From positions 1 to 20,743 of the forward strand of contig QLUN01000005.1 of the NCBI GenBank assembly GCA_018725455.1: 20,743 bases of DNA. Direction: 5' to 3'. The position numbers and the translations under genes are program-made. The notes under the pieces were generated by a model. That model worked only from the letters and a program-made list of their open reading frames with translations. It did not search any database and was not told the origin of the DNA. The stretch is from Chloroflexota bacterium (GTDB lineage: Bacteria > Chloroflexota > Dehalococcoidia > SZUA-161 > SpSt-899). Shown here in pieces: positions 1 through 6,587 of this stretch; position 1 is the stretch's first letter, and every line of letters starts with the position of its first letter.

Positions 1-108
1 ACGGACGCTGTGGGGGAACGCACTATCTACAGTAAGTGTCGGAGTTAGTGCGGTAGCGCTCGCGCTTTGAACGCGGGTGCCCGCAGCTATAAAAGAAAAA
101 GCAGACAC
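1..108 (-). CDS. Partial gene, N-terminal 36 residues of a probable virion/tail protein
   Basis: An open frame begins with GTG at 108, five bases after the TGA of the preceding tail-protein frame, and runs without a stop off the left edge. The readable product starts MSAFSFIAAGTRVQSASATA and continues with a Thr/Pro-rich stretch (LTPTLTV). This resembles the start of repetitive phage tail or fibre proteins that open with an 'F..AG' segment and a 'TP.L' motif. The tight spacing to the gene before it fits the packing of the whole cluster. There is no strong ribosome-binding site, so it may be translated by coupling to the upstream stop. Only 36 codons are visible, so the family cannot be fixed; the call rests on frame, position and composition. 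Confidence 0.5.
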   Translation of the reverse strand, partial: MSAFSFIAAGTRVQSASATALTPTLTVDSAFPHSVR

Positions 109-112
109 CGGC

Positions 113-373
113 TCAAGTTATCGCAACATGCCCCTTCTGCGCGGAATTATAGTCGCTGATGCTCCACACAGAAGAAGTTGCGGGATTATTGTCCCAGTAA
201 AATCCCCGTATTTCATATCCAGGCGTAGGGGCGAGTGTAATATTTGGAGACTGGAAGTCTGTCGAGCCAATACGCAGTATATGCCGCGCGTTAGCAATGG
301 GCGAAGAAACACGCATGGTCCCGTTAATGTTAACACTACGCACACCGAGACCGGAACGAAGTGTTAAGGTCAA
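113..373 (-). pseudogene. C-terminal part of the lectin-like tail protein, displaced into the +1 frame
   Basis: This frame encodes about 86 residues that look like the natural continuation of the lectin-like gene ending at 336. They form a beta-rich domain with VNINGTMRVSSPIANAR, a 'GSTDF' segment and a closing 'NNPATSSVW' motif of the kind that ends many phage tail proteins with a LamG-like front half. It has no ATG; its only early start is TTG at 373, with no ribosome-binding site, and a TAG lies just upstream in the same frame. It overlaps the front part by 38 bases. The simplest reading is one gene split by a single-base insertion or a +1 frameshift. A separate small gene is less likely. 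Whether the shift is a sequencing error, a real mutation or programmed cannot be told here. Confidence 0.55.
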
Positions 374-1031
374 GGTCTACCATGTTCCCAAGAGTGCCTG
401 TGCCCTCGTTATAAGTGCCGGCGGTAGTCAGAATGTCACTTGGAAACTTCCACGCCCGCATATCGAAATCGCTTAGCGCTACTTGGCTGTACGCTAATGC
501 GTCTCTAGGGAAGCTTCCAAGACCAACCGCAGCGATTCTATCAACTGCTGCGCTTAGACCAGTTACAGAAAGAGCAATAGAACCGTTACGCCACAACTGA
601 AAACTACCTGTGGTCCCACATACAATTCTAAAGTCAAAAACATCTCTTATACCAATACTTGGAAAAACAACCGGCCCTGCGCGTACAAAAGTGGACCCAT
701 TCCAAAATTGAAACCGTAGAGCTTCAGGGCTAACACCCATCTCAAACCGTGCTATAGTAGTCCCAGAAGGATTTATAAATTGTAAAAATGAATAATTATC
801 CGTATTAAAAAACCCTACGTCAGCAGTAAAAGATTCAAAATGCCCCCAGAGCGTTGTAACAGATGCTGCGTCCAACCCTATAGGTACATCCACGCGCGCA
901 TTTTCCCCCCCCACGAGAACAGCGCCGGGGACATACAGGGGGTCGAAGCGCCCTGCTGTTGTAGTCCACGTAACTGAACCTAGGCTACGCAGAGACATCA
1001 GCGAGCGGGTTCCAGCAAAATACTTGGCCAT
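336..1031 (-). CDS. Lectin-like (LamG/concanavalin A fold) tail or receptor-binding protein, front part
   Basis: A 231-residue product starts MAKYFAGTRSLMSLRSLGSV. The middle is beta-strand-rich with repeated aromatic and Asp/Asn motifs (LWGHFESF, LRFQFWNGSTF, FQLWRNGS) and an 'AYSQVALSDFDMRAWKF' segment. Phage tail proteins with a LamG-like jelly-roll often carry such a segment just after the lectin domain. The likely role is host-surface or glycan contact on the virion; this is inference from fold-like patterns. The ATG at 1031 has an AAGG sequence about nine bases upstream and follows the Rz1 stop by five bases. The frame ends at TAG 336 just after a conserved-looking 'GNMVDLDLNTSF' stretch, while the rest of the domain continues in the +1 frame, so the protein as read is probably truncated. 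Confidence 0.6.
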   Translation of the reverse strand: MAKYFAGTRSLMSLRSLGSVTWTTTAGRFDPLYVPGAVLVGGENARVDVPIGLDAASVTTLWGHFESFTADVGFFNTDNYSFLQFINPSGTTIARFEMGVSPEALRFQFWNGSTFVRAGPVVFPSIGIRDVFDFRIVCGTTGSFQLWRNGSIALSVTGLSAAVDRIAAVGLGSFPRDALAYSQVALSDFDMRAWKFPSDILTTAGTYNEGTGTLGNMVDLDLNTSFRSRCA

Positions 1032-1036
1032 GGGAC

Positions 1037-1294
1037 TTACCTTTTGTTCAGGGCATCAACCAACTTGCGCTTACTACCCGCGCACTCGCCGTATAGATAC
1101 AGCAAATCTGCTTCCCATATCAAGCGCTCGGGGTCAACGAACGGGGACGGCCTTTTCGGTGTCTGCGGGCAGTCGGCGGTCAGGTTCGCCGGGAGGGGTG
1201 GTTCCCTTAACAGCCGCGTTTGCCCGGAGTTGCGCCACGTCGAGCAAGCGGAGAGCGCTGTCAGGCACAGCACAAGAAACAGGAACCTTAACAT
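1037..1294 (-). CDS. Rz1: Outer-membrane spanin lipoprotein (Rz1-like)
   Basis: An 85-residue product begins MLRFLFLVLCLTALSACSTW. This is a classic lipoprotein signal: a short hydrophobic core followed by the lipobox L-S-A-C, with Cys17 as the lipidated residue. The mature part is Pro-rich near its front (REPPLPANL), as usual for Rz1. It would sit in the inner leaflet of the outer membrane and join the Rz spanin to fuse the two membranes in the last step of lysis. The gene starts inside Rz in another frame and runs 97 bases past its end, a known overlapping spanin layout. The identification rests on the lipobox, the overlap with Rz and the position after an endolysin; sequence similarity among Rz1 proteins is always low. 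Confidence 0.85.
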   Translation of the reverse strand: MLRFLFLVLCLTALSACSTWRNSGQTRLLREPPLPANLTADCPQTPKRPSPFVDPERLIWEADLLYLYGECAGSKRKLVDALNKR

Positions 1295-1556
1295 TGCGGT
1301 ATATCTCCCGGATTACGCCGCCCGTCTCGCGGCCAGCATCACGAAGCCGGACTTGCAACCCTATAAAATCACCCGACAGGGTGTTGTAGCTTTGGGCCAG
1401 CGTATCCAGTTCTACTTGTCGCTGATCTGCCAACCGCTGCGCTGCGCGCTGCGCCGCCGCTGCTTGTGCATCACACCGCCAGTCCCGCACTTTCCAGCCA
1501 GCGAAACCCCCGACCGCAAGGGAACCGAGAGCAATATAGGCAAATACGGGATTCAT
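1134..1556 (-). CDS. Rz: Inner-membrane spanin (Rz-like)
   Basis: A 140-residue product has one N-terminal membrane segment (residues about 4-22, VFAYIALGSLAVGGFAGW). A long helical stretch rich in Ala, Gln and Arg (about 30-75) is likely a periplasmic coiled coil. A C-terminal part follows with a pair-prone Cys (VPVSCAVPDS). This is the standard build of an inner-membrane spanin. It pairs with the Rz1 lipoprotein across the periplasm to disrupt the outer membrane after the cell wall is cut. Its ATG overlaps the endolysin stop as ATGA, showing translational coupling within a lysis cassette. A large part of Rz1 is encoded inside this gene in a different frame. The family call is from architecture and context. 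Confidence 0.85.
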   Translation of the reverse strand: MNPVFAYIALGSLAVGGFAGWKVRDWRCDAQAAAAQRAAQRLADQRQVELDTLAQSYNTLSGDFIGLQVRLRDAGRETGGVIREIYRNVKVPVSCAVPDSALRLLDVAQLRANAAVKGTTPPGEPDRRLPADTEKAVPVR

Positions 1557-2149
1557 GCCTCGTTCCCGTCTGTCGGGTCTATCCTCGTTAGTTTGGGCAA
1601 GGAGATGACAGGCGAAGTATCACCGGCGGGCCAGCGGAAACCGAGGAGCCGGTTTTTTGCGATACCCGCAATATTCACCATATTGCTCTGGTTGCCCCCG
1701 AGCACAGCGTAGTGGGTCGGAGTTTCCCCCACGACAAAACCCACATGGCCACTACCCCCACCACGGCTGAACACAGCAATAGCACCAACGCGAGCAGAAA
1801 CAGGCACGCCCCACTTCATCCACGCACGAGCGCGGAACCAGTTCCTTGCTTTGACAAAGCCAGCATCTTCGACACAGCGAGCGACAAAAGTACCACACCA
1901 CGGGGTTTCATCGTCTCGCCACCACGCACCAAGCTGGACTGACCACCTGACGATAAGCGGGTTATGTGCAGGGCCGGGAACTTCCCGGATACCGATATAG
2001 CCACGCGCCGCAACAAGCCAGGCAGGTTCGGGCCGAGGCGTAGGTCTGTCAGACGTAGCAACAGCCGTGCTGTATGTTTTGCCCTGAAAAACAAACGTCT
2101 TTTTTCCAGCCCTACGGGCGGCGGCGAACGCTTCGCTGAAAGTCGTCAT
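1553..2149 (-). CDS. Endolysin: phage cell-wall peptidase of the NlpC/P60-CHAP type (TIGR02594-like)
   Basis: A 198-residue product. The first 30 residues hold a motif seen at the front of many phage lysins (SEAFAAARRAGKKTF, then FQGKTY). The catalytic domain runs from about 43 to 175. It has a 'WLVAARGYIGIREVPGPAHN' opening, the active-site Cys85 in ETPWCGTFV, His135 in GSGHVGFVV and Asn153 in the GGNQ motif, in the order expected for the TIGR02594 cysteine peptidases that cut peptidoglycan peptide links. I chose the ATG at 2149, preceded by a GGGG purine run, over an upstream start at 2263. The longer version adds a non-conserved Arg/Ser-rich stretch that overlaps the previous gene. It heads the lysis cassette and is coupled by ATGA to Rz. 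No signal peptide is visible, so a holin is needed for export. Confidence 0.85.
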   Translation of the reverse strand: MTTFSEAFAAARRAGKKTFVFQGKTYSTAVATSDRPTPRPEPAWLVAARGYIGIREVPGPAHNPLIVRWSVQLGAWWRDDETPWCGTFVARCVEDAGFVKARNWFRARAWMKWGVPVSARVGAIAVFSRGGGSGHVGFVVGETPTHYAVLGGNQSNMVNIAGIAKNRLLGFRWPAGDTSPVISLPKLTRIDPTDGNEA

Positions 2150-2159
2150 ATGACATCCC

Positions 2160-2639
2160 CTACGCGATACGAATAATAGCGCTCGTGCTATCAGCCGTTG
2201 GGAAGATGATGGTGAACGTACCATCTGTCGAAGCCCGGTCGGAGCCAAAGTCAAGGACAGCAACCGCCGGGTTGGTCAGCGCTGTGTTCGCGTTACTGTT
2301 GGTTCTCGGTGTGCTGTTATAGATAAGCGCCCCTCGCGCAACCGTTGTAAGGTTATTGAAGGTCAAATCACTGAAATCGACGAAACCGACTCCAGCAAAA
2401 GCGTTGACGTTGGTTGCCGTAACACCCAGGTTTGTCAGGCTGTTCCCGCCAGCAGCGTAGTTTGTGCCCGCCGAAGGGACTTCGTTTGAACTCGTGTATG
2501 TAGTCGTGTTGGCATCAAGCTGCGCTGCCGCCGTATAAAGGGCGAGCTTGAACACGCTACCCCCGCTCGGACGGAAATCATGCGCGCCCAACATAAGTTC
2601 AGCCCTGAAAGACGTTGCCATGGCTTGAGTAATCGACAC
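2160..2639 (-). CDS. Conserved phage virion-associated protein (MSITQAM family)
   Basis: A 159-residue product opens SITQAMATSFRAELMLGAHD and continues with a beta-rich, Thr/Asn/Ser-rich body (LALYTAAAQLDANTTTYTSS, then an AAGGNSLTNLGV segment and VARGALIYNS). I recognise this pattern as a widely shared phage protein of unknown exact role, usually encoded among connector and tail genes, so it is probably a virion component. It lacks membrane segments or a signal. The chosen start is GTG at 2639, which has AGGAG eight bases upstream; the internal ATG seven codons later has no better site, and relatives also begin with the SITQAM segment. It follows the 95-residue gene by 11 bases and precedes the endolysin by 10. 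I cannot assign a function. Confidence 0.75.
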   Translation of the reverse strand: MSITQAMATSFRAELMLGAHDFRPSGGSVFKLALYTAAAQLDANTTTYTSSNEVPSAGTNYAAGGNSLTNLGVTATNVNAFAGVGFVDFSDLTFNNLTTVARGALIYNSTPRTNSNANTALTNPAVAVLDFGSDRASTDGTFTIIFPTADSTSAIIRIA

Positions 2640-2650
2640 GGCAATAACTC

Positions 2651-2938
2651 CTACATATCGAGGATTTTCACAAGTTCAGGATAGCCCGCTTTGTGAAACT
2701 TTGCAACCAGTGAAACCCGTTCGGACTCAGCCGCTTGGTGTAGGTAGTGCACGAGCACTTTCCGTATGTCCTCGCGGAACGCCATAGCTTGCTCAAGAAT
2801 GACGGGTGGTGCCCCTTTGCTGACAGACATAATCTTGTCGAGTGCAATATCCGCAATTTCTTCGGGGGTCATCCCGCGCCCAGTCGTAGTCCGCACTCCA
2901 ACCGTGCCAACACTGCCTGCAAAGGGGTCAACTAACAT
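2651..2938 (-). CDS. Small conserved phage protein of unknown function
   Basis: A 95-residue product, mostly helical after a Gly/Thr-rich front. It has a TPEEIADIALDKIMSVSKGA stretch, then a proline pair (APPVILEQAMAF) and a long basic-acidic helix (REDIRKVLVHYLHQAAESE). I have the impression of a family that recurs between virion genes in uncultured phages, but no function is known to me. It could be a small assembly or regulatory factor. The ATG at 2938 lies two bases after the stop of the adaptor-like gene, with GGTGAAAT just upstream as a modest ribosome-binding site, so coupled translation is likely. No unusual composition is seen. Confidence is good that it is a gene, low for any role. 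Confidence 0.7.
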   Translation of the reverse strand: MLVDPFAGSVGTVGVRTTTGRGMTPEEIADIALDKIMSVSKGAPPVILEQAMAFREDIRKVLVHYLHQAAESERVSLVAKFHKAGYPELVKILDM

Positions 2939-2940
2939 GG

Positions 2941-3603
2941 TTATTTCACCGGGTAGCGTGTCTGGACGTTGCGGAAGGTATCCTGCCGGTTCTTGCCTTC
3001 GCCAAGCTGCTTGAGCATGGCAAGCGCTTCATCATAGCGCTTCTGGTAGCCGACAATAATATCTTCCTCACCCTTCATAAACGTGTAGGCTTCGAGAAGC
3101 GAGCCATACAGCAGGACACTATCGAACTTGTCCCCGAGCCACGACCTGCCAGCCGTAGTAATTGATTCTGGGTAATAGAAATAATGCAACTCAACATCGT
3201 AATCCAGGTCGGGTGTCGGCCCTAGCAGAACAGTGTTCGCATCGAAAAAAGAATAGTGTGTTGGTTTGGCGTACATTGTAGGGACGGGGAACGCCTCCCG
3301 GATGAAGTTCACGTCCTTGTCGAGCAGATAATCATATCGCCCGGACACAGGGTCGATAACCGCAAACGAGAAAGTCGCAAGCCAGTCAGCGGGTAGCGTC
3401 ATATATCTGTTGAACGCAGTAAGGCAGCCGGTCACGTTACGCCGGAGGTCCAGAAGCTGGACGGTATGGAATATGCGCTGCTCCGCCTGCGTAACAAACG
3501 TGGCGATCTGCTCGGCGGGTGTTAACCCACCTATACCGACGGTAGCCGGGAAGTCGTTTTCGACATACCCCTTGATAGTCGCAGAGAGCGTCGCGTAGTC
3601 CAC
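2941..3603 (-). CDS. Putative head-tail connector/adaptor protein (SU10-adaptor-like)
   Basis: A 220-residue product begins MDYATLSATIKGYVENDFPA. It is alpha-helical at the front, with a 'FVTQAEQRIFHTVQLLDLRR' helix and then a 'YMTLPADWLATFSFAVID' segment. Later features are a strand-rich middle (HYSFFDANTVLLGPTPDLDY), an aromatic 'ELHYFYYPESI' motif and a C-terminal helix with 'GEEDIIVGYQKRYDEAL'. This order (DFPA-type front, LP.D middle, YY.P.., then a long helix with YQKRYDEAL) is that of ring-forming adaptor proteins between portal and tail in short-tailed phages, as in the phage SU10 adaptor family. The role is inferred from pattern and position. The start is GTG at 3603, one base after the previous stop, suggesting reinitiation. 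It could instead be another virion ring protein. Confidence 0.65.
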   Translation of the reverse strand: MDYATLSATIKGYVENDFPATVGIGGLTPAEQIATFVTQAEQRIFHTVQLLDLRRNVTGCLTAFNRYMTLPADWLATFSFAVIDPVSGRYDYLLDKDVNFIREAFPVPTMYAKPTHYSFFDANTVLLGPTPDLDYDVELHYFYYPESITTAGRSWLGDKFDSVLLYGSLLEAYTFMKGEEDIIVGYQKRYDEALAMLKQLGEGKNRQDTFRNVQTRYPVK

Positions 3604-3604
3604 G

Positions 3605-3748
3605 TCAGCCCAGCTTCGTGCTTGACTTGGTGCCCCTGGTTGCTGCGCCGGTGCCCCGCGTCTTTACGGTTTGCGTGTTCGCAACATCGTTCGGGTAGCC
3701 GTTGGAGTTCGGAACCGGCACGGATGCGGGTTGTTTATAAGTGCTCAT
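3605..3748 (-). CDS. Small Thr/Asn-rich phage protein, 47 residues
   Basis: This short gene encodes MSTYKQPASVPVPNSNGYPN followed by a segment rich in Thr, Lys and Gly (NTQTVKTRGTGAATRGTKSS). It begins at ATG 3748 with a near-perfect AGGAGG Shine-Dalgarno sequence five bases upstream, which is the strongest argument that it is expressed. It ends at TGA 3605, one base before the GTG of the adaptor-like gene. The product has no predicted membrane segment or enzyme motif, is basic, and is probably flexible. Similar small proteins sit beside adaptor genes in related uncultured phages as far as I recall, but no function is known. It is just below the length that many gene callers accept. Confidence 0.75.
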   Translation of the reverse strand: MSTYKQPASVPVPNSNGYPNDVANTQTVKTRGTGAATRGTKSSTKLG

Positions 3749-3757
3749 GAAAACCTC

Positions 3758-4147
3758 CTAACTTGTAGCGATGGTGACGTTACCCACCTTGCCGGTTAAT
3801 TGTAGCACATCAACCAGCCCCGACAAAAGCAAAGGATTATTCAAGCCGACGGGGTTCCAGCCCCACTGTATGACGCGACTGCCGCCCGACGGCGTGCCCC
3901 CGACTGTAAGTCCGCCCTGCAAGTAAGAAATATCCCTGCGCGGGTTGCGCAGAGCCTGCGGGTCATTAACAGGATACAGGCCAAGGCTCAACTGCGGCTG
4001 ATCTGGTTCCCAGCAAGTCCGGCACACAAGAATATTTACATTCTTGGTCTTGATAACAAAGGTCCGAAGTTCTTTCAGTTTGTACTGGTGGCCGCAGCGG
4101 TCACACTCCGCGATAGCCTTTTTACCGGAAGCAAATCTGTTCGGCAT
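3758..4147 (-). CDS. Conserved phage protein with an N-terminal zinc ribbon
   Basis: A 129-residue product with two CxxC pairs, C15-x2-C18 (CDRC) and C42-x2-C45 (CRTC). These are spaced as in a zinc ribbon and flank the stretch HQYKLKELRTFVIKTKN. A 'WEPDQPQLSLG' segment and a 'DPQALRNPRRD' motif follow, then a Gly/Asn/Leu-rich C-terminal half (VGLNNPLLLSGLVD). The family recurs beside connector genes in phages and is likely part of the virion or its assembly, though the role is unproven. The ATG at 4147 lies next to the stop of the upstream gene at 4151. The zinc site is seen directly from the cysteine spacing; binding itself is inferred. No nuclease or polymerase motif accompanies it. Confidence 0.75.
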   Translation of the reverse strand: MPNRFASGKKAIAECDRCGHQYKLKELRTFVIKTKNVNILVCRTCWEPDQPQLSLGLYPVNDPQALRNPRRDISYLQGGLTVGGTPSGGSRVIQWGWNPVGLNNPLLLSGLVDVLQLTGKVGNVTIATS

Positions 4148-4150
4148 GGC

Positions 4151-4858
4151 TCAATAACTCAGAAGGCGAGGAACAAAACGGATTGGTGCTTTCTCACGAT
4201 CTTCCTCCGAAGCCAGCCGCCACTGTTCTTCATAAGCCATTTTCAGCATTTCGAGACGTGGCAGAGCGTCAGGCAGCTTCATGGCAAGATAATATGCAAG
4301 CCCCGCAACAAGCGCCGGTAACATGCGGAACGGAATATCCTGCGTGTTAACGCCATCGCCAGTGTCCTTAAGGCGGCGGAGCCGCCAGATGACCAGAGTA
4401 TAGAAATCATCCCGGTCCGGCACAGGCCACAACGTGATTGTCGGATATTGCGGACCGGTCGGTTGGTCTTGTCCACCGAAACGCTGATACCACAACTGGA
4501 TGGGGCGACCAAGGATGTTCTTGTTCGGAATGGTGGAGTAGGTGCTCACGCTAACCCGCGATATGTTGATATCAGTCTGGCCTGCACCCGACTGCGTACG
4601 CACAACATGGTCGATAATATCAATCGTATCAACCGGCATACCGTATTTGGCCACACCCCGCACGAGGGGGATAGAACCCTCCTCGATAGACCACAGGTTA
4701 ATACCACGATTGGCCCACTCGATAGTAAGTAGGTTCAGGCTGCGCCGCGCCGTGCGAAGGTTATAGCCAGACCGAAGTTCCTGACCGCAGCGCTCGAACG
4801 CTTCTTCAACGATAGTGTTCAAGTCAAGATTGAACAGTGTAGTGTCGCTTGTTGTCAT
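4151..4858 (-). CDS. Conserved virion protein, possible head-tail adaptor (P22 gp4-like position)
   Basis: A 235-residue product begins MTTSDTTLFNLDLNTIVEEA. Motifs include FERCGQELRSGYNLRTARRS, LLTIEWANRGINLW, a 'TIDIIDHVVRTQ' stretch and a strongly conserved-looking 'STIPNKNILGRPIQLWYQR'. A 'VPFRM'-like helix region (IPFRMLPALVAGLAYYLAMK) and the ending RLASEEDREKAPIRFVPR follow. The helix-rich front with 'RC.EL..GY.L..AR.SLN' recalls packaged-DNA-stabilisation and adaptor proteins that bind under the portal, but this is inference. I chose ATG 4858, with AAGGGG upstream and a 22-base gap to the repeat gene, over an upstream start at 4996. The longer reading adds a non-conserved stretch overlapping the neighbour. 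Sure as a gene, moderate as an adaptor. Confidence 0.75.
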   Translation of the reverse strand: MTTSDTTLFNLDLNTIVEEAFERCGQELRSGYNLRTARRSLNLLTIEWANRGINLWSIEEGSIPLVRGVAKYGMPVDTIDIIDHVVRTQSGAGQTDINISRVSVSTYSTIPNKNILGRPIQLWYQRFGGQDQPTGPQYPTITLWPVPDRDDFYTLVIWRLRRLKDTGDGVNTQDIPFRMLPALVAGLAYYLAMKLPDALPRLEMLKMAYEEQWRLASEEDREKAPIRFVPRLLSY

Positions 4859-4880
4859 GGGTGCAGCCCCTTCGGTCTGG

Positions 4881-5735
4881 CTAGGTATTCCATACAAAAC
4901 TATCGACGCCGGGTGTAGCAGTAAAGTTACTACTACCAACATTCGGAACTGCGGTCCACATGGGAGCCGCCGGTCCACGCCGGATAAAGGCTTCAAAAAA
5001 CACGTCGGGCGACACGTAGAACGGCGGCTCTATAGCCGGTTGTCTGCCTATGACGGGCGGATAAACAACGCTTCTGTTTACATACAGGCCGGGCAGTATG
5101 GTTTGCGTACCGCCGAACGCAGTAACCACCGGCGGAAACAACGTGTTGGTATTATCGAATCTAACCGGCGTTAGATTCCTGCGGATACCCGGCGGAAACA
5201 ACGTGTTGGTGTTGTTCAGACGAACGGGTGCAAGAGCCCGCCGAAGCCCTGGTGCAAAAAAGACGTTGGTGTTGTTCAGACGAACAGGGGACAACGTAAC
5301 CCCGGCAGCAGGCTGCGTTACCGTGGGAGAGAAAAATATGTTCGCGTTGTTCAGACGGACGGGTGCAAGGGCCTGCCGAAGGCTTGGTGCAAAAAATATG
5401 TTCGCGTTATTCAGCCGGACGGGTGCAAGAGCCCGCCGAAGGTTTGGTGCAAAAAAGACGTTGGTGTTGTTCAGCCGGACGGGTGCAATGGCCCGCCGAA
5501 GGCTTGGTGCAAAAAAGACGTTGGTGTTGTTCAGACGAACAGGGAGTAGTGTAACCACACCCCCCGGCTGCGCTACCGTAGGGGAGAAAAAGACGTTCGC
5601 GTTATCTAGCCGGACGGGTGCGAGGGCCTGTAAGGTTGCTGCACCCCAAAACTCCGCACGGAGAATATCCCCCGCCGGGTCTCGACCGAACAAAAGGTTG
5701 GGTGTGTATGCCCTGGTCTGAAAAAACAGCCGCAC
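4881..5735 (-). CDS. Repeat-built virion protein with eight PVRLNN.N.FF.P units
   Basis: A 284-residue product. Residues 40-214 consist of eight tandem units with the core PVRLNNTNVFFAP. Unit starts are at residues 40, 65, 85, 105, 125, 150, 170 and 190, so the spacing alternates between 20 and 25 residues; long units carry an extra TVxQPxxGVxL tail. Two decayed units follow (LPGLYVNRSVVYPP and YVSPDVFFEAF). Similar 'L.P.L..N.NtFy.pTV' repeats occur in phage tail-associated proteins; the fold is probably an elongated beta structure, and the place in the virion is inferred. The start is GTG at 5735, three bases after the upstream stop, with no clear ribosome-binding site, so translation is probably coupled. 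DNA identity between units suggests unit number can change by recombination. Confidence 0.75.
   Translation of the reverse strand: MRLFFQTRAYTPNLLFGRDPAGDILRAEFWGAATLQALAPVRLDNANVFFSPTVAQPGGVVTLLPVRLNNTNVFFAPSLRRAIAPVRLNNTNVFFAPNLRRALAPVRLNNANIFFAPSLRQALAPVRLNNANIFFSPTVTQPAAGVTLSPVRLNNTNVFFAPGLRRALAPVRLNNTNTLFPPGIRRNLTPVRFDNTNTLFPPVVTAFGGTQTILPGLYVNRSVVYPPVIGRQPAIEPPFYVSPDVFFEAFIRRGPAAPMWTAVPNVGSSNFTATPGVDSFVWNT
5097..5618 (-). repeat. Tandem 60/75-bp coding repeats within the repeat-built virion gene
   Basis: Near-identical DNA units of 60 bases, some lengthened to 75, run through this stretch. Each has a conserved core read on the plus strand as TTGGTGTTGTTCAGACGAAC or a close variant, followed by GGGTGCAAGAGCCCGCCGAA. 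Unit order by length is 75-60-60-60-75-60-60-75. Two of the 75-base units (starting near 5618 and 5363) share the same extra segment, so the array looks like a duplication of a larger block of long plus short units. The repeats are in frame, and loss or gain of a unit would keep the gene open. Confidence 0.85.
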
Positions 5736-5738
5736 GGA

Positions 5739-6578
5739 TTAGCCGTGTATAATTTTACCCCCGCCACGCAGAATACCGCTTGTAGTCGCCCCCGGAAGCA
5801 GCAGCAGCATAAGGCAGGAGTTGTTTGGGATTTCAGGCAGGCTCAGCGCGCTAAAGTCCGACACCGTTGTAAAGTTGGCTTGGGACATGGGGATAGCTGT
5901 GCGAGACCTGGTTGCAGTAAAACCGGCGTTACCGGCCCCACCAGTAAGAGCAGACAGAGTAATCGAGTTTATCCCACGAATATACTTACCCTGGTCCGCA
6001 AGCGGTATGAGTGGTATTAGAGGGGATAGCCGCGCTGTCCTGGTAGCACCGACGCCCAATAGATTGAGATTTCCAGTCGTGCCGTCGCTGTAAGTAACAT
6101 TGATGGTTGCGTTAGAGGCCGTCGTGCCCCCATCTATATATATCTCCAGCCACCACTGTATATCCGAAAAATTGGCGGCCCCCCGGCGGGCTGGCTCAAG
6201 GTTCAAGCCTGTCGGCCCCAAATCCATACCTGTAATCGGCTGCGCTGTCGTGACGTTGAGCGACAGACCAGCAACGTGCGCCACACGATCATGGATTTCC
6301 AGCGTTGTAGATGCGTTGACGCTGGACGCAAACATCCACCCGATGTAGCTTGTTGCCGGGGCGATCTGCTGCGTAAAATCTATGGCACCAATAGTAGTAT
6401 GGTTTGGCACAGCGGGGGTGAGGGCGGGAATAGCGCCCTGTGCGGGCTGTCCAGTGACCCGCCACAACGACGTAAACGTACCGACGTTCTGGTTGATGAT
6501 AGACGCTTTGTCGATAACAAAACGACTCGATCTGTTCGCAAGAGCGTCGATAAGTTGGTCTGTGTTGGTTATGGTCAT
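5739..6578 (-). CDS. Conserved phage virion protein, beta-rich, 279 residues
   Basis: The product begins MTITNTDQLIDALANRSSRF and continues with a segment that names its own theme: 'TFTSLWRVTGQPAQGAIPA' and a 'WMFASSVNASTTLEIHDRVA' stretch. It then has strand-rich Gly/Thr repeats (IDGGTTASNATINVTYSDG) and ends with 'IPNNSCLMLLLLPGATTSG'. I recognise this layout as a conserved phage protein found beside tail or fibre genes; its exact role is unknown to me. The ATG at 6578 has AGGAG six bases upstream. It is followed, with a three-base gap, by the GTG of the repeat-built protein, and the two probably act together on the virion surface or tail. No catalytic motif or membrane anchor is visible. 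Confidence 0.75.
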   Translation of the reverse strand: MTITNTDQLIDALANRSSRFVIDKASIINQNVGTFTSLWRVTGQPAQGAIPALTPAVPNHTTIGAIDFTQQIAPATSYIGWMFASSVNASTTLEIHDRVAHVAGLSLNVTTAQPITGMDLGPTGLNLEPARRGAANFSDIQWWLEIYIDGGTTASNATINVTYSDGTTGNLNLLGVGATRTARLSPLIPLIPLADQGKYIRGINSITLSALTGGAGNAGFTATRSRTAIPMSQANFTTVSDFSALSLPEIPNNSCLMLLLLPGATTSGILRGGGKIIHG

Positions 6579-6587
6579 GGGCTGCTC

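Noticed and set aside
1044..1712. 222-codon plus-strand frame across the lysis genes
   Set aside because: Opposite Rz, Rz1 and the endolysin, which all have clear family features; the plus frame has none.
1553..2263. Longer endolysin starting at 2263
   Set aside because: The added 38 residues overlap the end of the preceding virion gene and are Arg/Ser-rich noise; the conserved SEAFAAARRAG front begins right after ATG 2149.
4151..4996. Longer 281-residue form of the adaptor-like protein, with a hydrophobic, signal-like front
   Set aside because: The extra 46 residues overlap the repeat gene's end and look non-conserved; ATG 4858 has a ribosome-binding site and a normal gap.
5097..5618. CRISPR-like regular repeats
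   Set aside because: Units are contiguous 60/75-bp coding repeats in frame with no unique spacers, so this is a protein repeat and not a CRISPR array.
5098..5721. Plus-strand repeat protein with FRRTGARA repeats
   Set aside because: Mirror of the tandem repeats in the minus-strand virion gene, which has the better gene context and a protein-like repeat.
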